A DNA stretch of 64,000 nt from Allantophomopsis cytisporea (taxonomy: Eukaryota > Ascomycota > Leotiomycetes > Phacidiales > Phacidiaceae): positions 1,860,001 through 1,924,000 of the forward strand of contig CP103023.1 of the NCBI GenBank assembly GCA_024752435.1. The letters run 5' to 3'. A program made the translations under genes and the position numbers. The notes under the pieces were generated by a model. It worked only from the letters and a program-made list of their open reading frames with translations. It was not told the DNA's origin and made no database searches. Each line of letters opens with the position of its first letter. Within the stretch, counting starts at the first letter, position 1. This document shows positions 57,876 to 64,000 of this stretch, piece after piece.

Positions 57876-60800
57876 ATGTCCTACAACAACGGTGGAGGTA
57901 CGCTTCACCTACCATCCCCAACTCACGTACATCACGTCGATGTCACGTCGGCAGTCCGATCCATTCGAAGATCGCTTTCACGATCCCCTTCTAAGTTCCG
58001 CTTAGTATCCAGAAAATCGCCAAGTTCCTCCCCCAAAGGTCCCCTCTCGCCATCGCCTCTGTCGCCATCGCCAATCAAGCGCACCGGTGCAGGGCTCTTC
58101 GCAACGACACCAGCCCATACGCCTTCACCCTTGGCCGTGCCATTTCCGCCAAGCGCGAAGCTTACCTTGCGATCTGCTCGGGGTACCAAGAACGGACACA
58201 GAACGATCTCCAAGACGCGAACGTCGCCAAGAAGTCCCGTCAAGCGGGCCTTGAGTGAGACCTCGGATGGTGGAAACTGTGCCCTGTCATCGTCATCCTC
58301 GACTAGCTCATCTGGGGGTCAAGAGAATAGACGGAGTGGCAGCCAGAGTCCACATGAGCGACCCAGTCTCGAGGGCGCACGCGATAAGAGCACGATGTTC
58401 AACCTGGAGATCAGCGCCCCAACACACCCGTCTCACCATGCCCTGTCGAGATTTACCGATGGAAGCAATGACTTCTTAAACCCGGGATCGAACGCGTCTA
58501 GCCCCCTCAAGCGCAGCGATGCTATCATGAACCTTGACCAAGCCAGTCTCGGAAGTCCGGTTGCCAAACGCAGAAGTTTACATGGTGCTTCAAACCTTGG
58601 TGGAGACTTTAACGTCTTCGATCAGGGGCCAATTCCCTCACCGCACTTTGACATCCACGATGACGCCAGTCAAGAATATGAACTTTCCGCTGCAACCACA
58701 TTTACTGCTGGTGGAACCGGTTCTCCAGCCTTCAGCAACATGCCTAGAAGATCCTCTTCCCTTCGCAAATCGACACTGCAGCAAAGACATGGAGATAAGT
58801 CGTCATGGGGCCGTCGCCAGGCCGCATTGGCTGCTCTCGTCGCACATGTCGAACAAGAGGAGGACGAGGGAGAGTCGGAAGAAGATGCACCATCAACTCC
58901 TCGACCTGAGCGCACCTCTTGGGGCAAGAGAGCTGCGGCTCTTGCAGCACAGGCGGCCATTTCTGACCACACCACTCACGGCAACAAGGAGAGTGGAACA
59001 CCCGCAGGCAACAAGAATCGACCCCGTCTATCCCTAGACCACTTCCTCCCACCCATGCCCCGCGATAGTCCCTTTTCGTCACAAGGCAGCCTTCCAAATG
59101 CCTCGATGCATGTAGTGAATGGCAACAGCCACCCACCACCCCGCAATCCACCACATCCACTCTCCCGAACCATCACCCAGTCCTCATCGAACTCGAGCCT
59201 CGTTGAGGAGTCACCGAGACACGTGCCAGTCAACTTCGGAGATCATCCGAGACCAAAGCTTGATTTTTCAAAGTCGATGCCTGCTGGATCCTTGCGACCA
59301 TTCCAATTGGATGTAGTGGCCCGCGAGGAAGGGCTAAACAGAGCCGCATCTGGGTCATTTGCAACGCCCGATTACAAAGGAGCCAAACCACTCCCTGCGG
59401 CCTTCATGTCCACGGGATTGATCTCAAAGGTCAACCGAAACCCAGAAGACCAACTCGGAGGCAGCAGCAAGAGCTTCATGCCAGATACACCCTGTAAGCG
59501 ACCATCCAACATCTTCGCCACTTACCCACAGCCAGTTCCGGGCAGCGCAATAGCAAAGGCAAGACATGTTCGTCATTCATTCGGCACACCATCAACCCCC
59601 TTCAATCCCCATGGCAACACCCCGGCACCAGGAACCTTCGGTAAGGGCGCCGGGGTCTTTGGCGGTAACTTCGGCAGAGGTGCTCTTGGACTTACCCGAC
59701 GTGGAAGCTTCTTGAGCATCGATGGCGATGATGCTATCGACTCACCGGAGGGCAAGGGTGATTATCAATTCAACCTCGATTTTGACCTACCACCTACTCC
59801 GACGAAGCGTGCTTCTGCACCAAATTCGATGATGCAACCACAGTCTCTTGACAGCAGTCCTTCTAGTGCACGAGACTCTTCTCCCTTGAGTTCGTTTGGT
59901 AGGACCAAGAACCTTCCGCGAACAAGCAGTAAGTTGCACCTTTTAATTTCTCCAGGGGAACGAGATGCGGACGACAGCGACGCCTCGATGGACCTGAACG
60001 ATTCTCCTACTACCACCTCAGCCCGATTCAGGCTTTCTTCTACTTGTACATCCATGCCAAGCTTCAGTCGATCGAGGGAGCTGCGCGGCACAAAATCCTT
60101 GTCTCCACCTCCCCTGAACGCCGTCGAAGAATCTCATACTACTTCTTCCTTTTTCCCCATCAGTCAGCAGGAGGTTGCTAAAATTAGTTCCGTGTCTCCA
60201 GCCAGTCCACTAGACCGCATAGATTTCTTCCAAAGATTAGTGCCACACACACCATCAGACAGTATGCTACCACCAGACCCAAGTGGTTTATCTATCTCCA
60301 ACCACAAGGACGGCAATGCCTCGAAGCAGTCTGCAAATGCTGGCTCCTCTAAATTCCCTCCAGCAACCCCAACGGCAGGAAGAGATTACTTTCCCCAGTT
60401 CGGCGACAGACGCTTGAGTCTTACCCCGGTTCACAGTTTCGGAACAGTAGATGTTGATGATAGTCTTACTTCCCGATTTGACAAGGTTGAATTGGTTGGC
60501 ACTGGCGAATTCTCTCAAGTCTACCGAGTGACACAGCCTTCTCTTCCCGATCCAACCTCAAGTTTCTTCGGTTCATCACAGGGCCGAACCCCACAAACAC
60601 CAATGGCTGAAAAGGTGTTTGCTGTTAAGAAGGCACGCCAGCCATATCAGGGAAATAGAGATCGTCTGCGCAAGCTTCAGGAAGTCAACGTGCTGAAGAC
60701 GTTGGGTCAAGCTGATCACGTCATTCACTACATCGACAGCTGGGAAGAGAAGAACCATCTCTATATTCAAACCGAATTTTGTGAGGAGGGCAGTCTTGAC

Positions 60801-61697
60801 ATGTTCCTTGCTCAAGTTGGTCGTAAGGGTAGATTGGATGACTTCAGGATTTGGAAGATCATGCTTGAGCTTAGTGAAGTGAGTCCAATTTGTATCTCGG
60901 CCCCGTGAGCCTCACTAACGTGGTTATAGGGATTGAAGCACGTTCATGATTCAGGATTTATTCACTTGGATCTCAAGCCTGCCAATGTCCTCATTACCTT
61001 TGAGGGTGTTCTGAAGATTGGCGACTTCGGCATGGCTGCTACCTGGCCAGCCCCAAGTGGCATCGATGGTGAAGGCGATCGCGAGTACATTGGCCCTGAG
61101 ATATTACTCGGCAAATATGACAAACCTGCCGATGTTTTCGCCTTGGGCCTCATCATGCTCGAAATTGCTGGCAATGTTCAACTTCCTGACAATGGCCCTA
61201 CTTGGCAACGCCTTCGTTCCGGAGACATGAGTGATGTTCCTAGCTTGACGTCGAGCTCTGGTTTCAGCGTTGCTCGTGATGCGACTGGTCTTCCGATTGA
61301 AGAGAGCGACACTAGCATGGAGTCTGCTATGAGCGACGATGAAATTGACTGCGATTTGGGATCACCAGTTCTCAGCCGCAAGCGTCTCTCCATGCCCTCA
61401 ACAGGATCTCTCTCGCACAATGCCTCAAACCTCTTTGGTTCTCCAACTCGTGGCGAATTACACCACGCTCCGTCTTTCATGCGCGACCAGTACGATGAAA
61501 ACGCCCTTGACAGAATCGTTCGATGGATGATCTCTCCAAACCCAGAAGATCGCCCAGCTATTCACCAAGTCCTCGAAACTGAGGGCATTAAATGGGTCAA
61601 CGCTCGACGTCGTGCCGGGGCTACCGTCTTCGAGGGTAACTGGGGTCCAGCCGATGATATCCTTCTATCTGGCGATTCGGAGATGATGGACGTCTGA
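57876..61697 (+). CDS. WEE1: Wee1/Swe1-type mitotic inhibitor kinase
   Basis: Nuclear protein kinase of 1256 residues expected to phosphorylate the conserved Tyr of Cdk1 and delay mitosis. Exons 57876-60878 and 60930-61697 are joined in phase across a 51-bp intron (GTGAGT to TAG). The N-terminal ~860 residues are disordered and rich in Ser-Pro/Thr-Pro sites. The kinase domain has the glycine loop GTGEFSQVY (875-883), FAVKKAR with the ATP-binding Lys, the catalytic loop HLDLKPAN (1013-1019 region), DFG at 1032-1034, and the Wee1-type activation segment GEGDREYIGPE (1046-1056). An insert of roughly 90 residues, Ser-rich and acidic, interrupts the C-lobe before NALDRIVRWMISPNPEDRP. Two copies of an SWG(R/K)RxAALAA motif sit at about 310 and 348. 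The first in-frame ATG is at 57876; the open frame upstream of it has no ATG. Confidence 0.93.
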
Positions 61698-64000
61698 TCG
61701 TCCAGATACAACTTTTACTTATTTTCAGCACATTACATTGCTCAACATTGTCGTTTTGCTCCGGGAGGGAGGTGCGATTATTGGATTGAGCCTGCTATAT
61801 TTTTGATTGCCTGGCGTTTTATGGAGTTTCATGTCAGCCCATGGGCGACTTGGCGTTCAGAGGGTATGGGGGGGAACAACACGACCTCATACGATTACTA
61901 CGACCTTGATGCTACTTCGACTTCTTTCTCACCCCCAAAAAAAACTCTATTCTTACTTTCATTGTCACATTTCGTGGCCTTTGCATTACAAAGGGTCTAT
62001 GACACCTCGATATGCATACCTCTTTTATTTTCCTTCTTCACGACACGACAGGACGACTTTTCATGATGACCTGGGGCTTTCCTACTGTGGATCCCTCTAT
62101 CTCTCTTTCTCAAAAACATCATGTAATATTTACTTTCCACGACACCATTCGATGTTACGGTCTACTTGCATTGCGTCCATTCGATTTGCCTTTTTAGCTC
62201 TGTGGGTATACAGATGAGTCACCAAAAAAGAAGCGCGCGTGGAGTTCCTCTTTTCTGATCGTTCCGTTGGGACGTGGCTGCATTTGGTTCTGGTCGCGTC
62301 TCAAGAATCCACCATTTCAATTCTCCCATTACCTCTCTTTATTACACTTCCTCTACGAATCATATTCTACTCAAGGAGACGATTCTGGAAGGGCTTTTCT
62401 CCGTGTATTTGCTCATGTATCTTCTCCTTTGTTTGTGTCAAGAGACGTCCTGTTACTTCCTTTTTATGTTTTTTTTTTCTTCTATAGTATAGTGTGTGGT
62501 ATTTGTGTATGTTCGTGGGACTCGAGAGAGCGTGCCTTTATGTTCATTTTCCTGTTTTTGTACGGAATGTGAGATGGAAAGAATGGTGGTTATAGAGAAA
62601 ATGGGAACAGAAAGGGTCCCCCCCCCTCTCGTTTCTGGTGTTTTTTTTCCTTCTTTTTTTAGGGGGTGGTGTGAATGGAGTCTCTTGTAGATATTTGTGT
62701 GAGTGGAAGAGTGAAGGTCCTTGTAGATATCAGTTGGCTTTTCCGGTCGGCTTGTCGTTATCTGGTCCTCGGATGGGATGAGATGAGTTGTTGGTGGGCT
62801 GGCTGAGGTATAATTAGAGAATATCATGATCAAATCTTGGCTTGTTTTGTCTTGCCTGTACTTTGTAACTGACTGAATGTGGATGTACTTGTAGCTTGGT
62901 ACTTATAATGACCCTATAAATTCATGGGCCTGGGCTCTTGCACCGCAAGTATAAGTGCTGCTCTCAGGGCCTGCTACACTCCTTCTCCTCAACTCATGAA
63001 ACAAGGGAGAAAGTCGCGCTAGACAATGGGAAGGAACTCGAGTTGACTTCATATTCGAAGGAAGTGCGCTGTCGCTGTCGATTGCGTTCTCATCACCAAT
63101 TGAGACCGTCATCGATTAGGCCATTATCATTATTACCTGCGATCTGCATGAGAAAAGTGATTCAGCCGGGGATACTGATGGCAGAAACCCGATCTATTGA
63201 ACCTGCTGATGTGACACCGATTTGATGGATCCAGATAGGGAGCGTGTAAAGTTTATAGATTTGAGTTGTGGCTGGTTGTTGTATAACTACATACACTATA
63301 TGCTCTACATACTCGCATACGATACATGTTCACAAGACCCCAGCTAGAGCATCTCACAGTGCCCATCAATGCCTTTCGTGATTGTTGCGTTGCCTGTCCG
63401 CATCCCGGAGAGGCAACATACGTGAGAGTATGTTGATGAACGAACAACAGCCGAGCGAATTGAGATAACCACACTATCCACATGAAATGAAGCACAGCCT
63501 CTGGTCGGATGCCATATTTGATCACCAAGACCCTCAGTGTGGTCGATCAACTAAGTAGTCCTCACAGAAAACTCTGAATTGGAAGGTGGAAACGATCTCT
63601 CAGCTGGGCCAGCTTGTCTTCTCCAAGTGTCGCGCCCTCGTTGTTGTTTCCCATCTCATCACCGTCAATCACATGTCATCACACCAAAGCAGGCTTGGTC
63701 ACTCACCCGAGCAGTCTGAAGTCATGATCTGTTCTCTTCATGGTTGTCTAGCATGAGGGCTTCAACTTTGTTCAACTGCTACAGGTGCGTGAAGAGACTC
63801 CTTCAATACCCCTGGCGTTTGGCGAGCGGATTGAGTTTCTGGGATCTGTTGGATACACCAATTCGCTTTGCTCATCACTACTACGCTGGGAATGCCATTC
63901 AAGTGGTTCTAGCGACCAACTAGTCGTACACTTCCGCATAAAATATGATAGCGAACAATCGAGGGAGATGTATAACGTTCACCGGCATACAAAAGCCAGA
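61698..64000. other. Intergenic to window end
   Basis: No gene recognised. The first ~900 bases are T-rich with many short T runs and are probably the Wee1-type gene's 3' UTR and beyond. The rest has only short, uninformative ORFs. Confidence 0.5.

Noticed and set aside
1..64000. Secondary metabolite cluster or defence island
   Set aside because: No polyketide synthase, NRPS, terpene synthase, P450 or NLR-type gene is present; the regulators and the lone SDR sit among unrelated housekeeping genes.

Overview
The window looks like nuclear DNA of a filamentous ascomycete (Pezizomycotina). The genes are eukaryotic, carry short 41-240 bp GT-AG introns with CTGAC/CTAAC-like branch sites, and are separated by gene-free stretches rich in simple repeats. 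Their products are fungal families: Zn2Cys6 regulators, a 2EXR protein, Mgm1, Dug3, Hrp1 and a Wee1-type kinase. Several proteins have the general look of Leotiomycete (Sclerotinia/Botrytis-like) homologues, but that placement is an impression and was not tested.

Layout. 0.8-4.3 kb: an Aro80-like Zn2Cys6 transcription factor (+). 5.2-5.9 kb: a small Cys-rich hypothetical gene (-) whose conserved-looking tail lies in another frame. 7.1-9.3 kb: mitochondrial aspartate/glutamate carrier (-). 11.0-13.4 kb: B-type mitotic cyclin (-). 13.4-21.4 kb: gene-poor and full of microsatellites. 21.4-23.5 kb: a regulator with a C-terminal zinc cluster (+). 24.9-25.9 kb: cystinosin-like PQ-loop transporter (+). 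26.9-28.3 kb: a damaged 2EXR gene (+). 28.3-29.4 kb: two-TM membrane protein (-), divergent from a Zrg17-type zinc transporter at 29.8-31.3 kb (+). 31.6-34.4 kb: the mitochondrial dynamin Mgm1 (-), convergent with Zrg17. 36.4-38.0 kb: Dug3 glutamine amidotransferase-like protein (+). 40.0-42.9 kb: Hrp1 RNA-binding protein (-) with a 977 bp intron, divergent from Gyp1 TBC RabGAP at 43.4-45.6 kb (+). 46.3-47.4 kb: short-chain dehydrogenase (+). 48.0-49.2 kb: EamA/DMT transporter (+). 50.6-51.4 kb: secreted GPI-type protein made of two 70-residue repeats (+). 51.4-57.9 kb: gene-poor, low-complexity DNA running into the leader of a Wee1-type kinase at 57.9-61.7 kb (+). 61.7-64 kb: nothing recognised.

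The genes are mostly unrelated housekeeping functions: cell-cycle control (cyclin B and Wee1), mitochondrial dynamics and transport, membrane traffic, zinc and cystine handling, glutathione turnover and mRNA 3'-end processing. I see no biosynthetic cluster, no intact transposon, no tRNA or rRNA gene and no defence island. All exon joins were worked out by eye from splice signals, phase and family conservation.

The points most worth a second look are two broken or frameshifted genes (5.2-5.9 and 26.9-28.3 kb), the exact 70-residue duplication in the secreted protein, the long Hrp1 intron, an 18-bp perfect hairpin at 450-491, a 10-bp-periodic repeat at 18.30 kb, and a G-quadruplex-like heptamer array at 24.15 kb.
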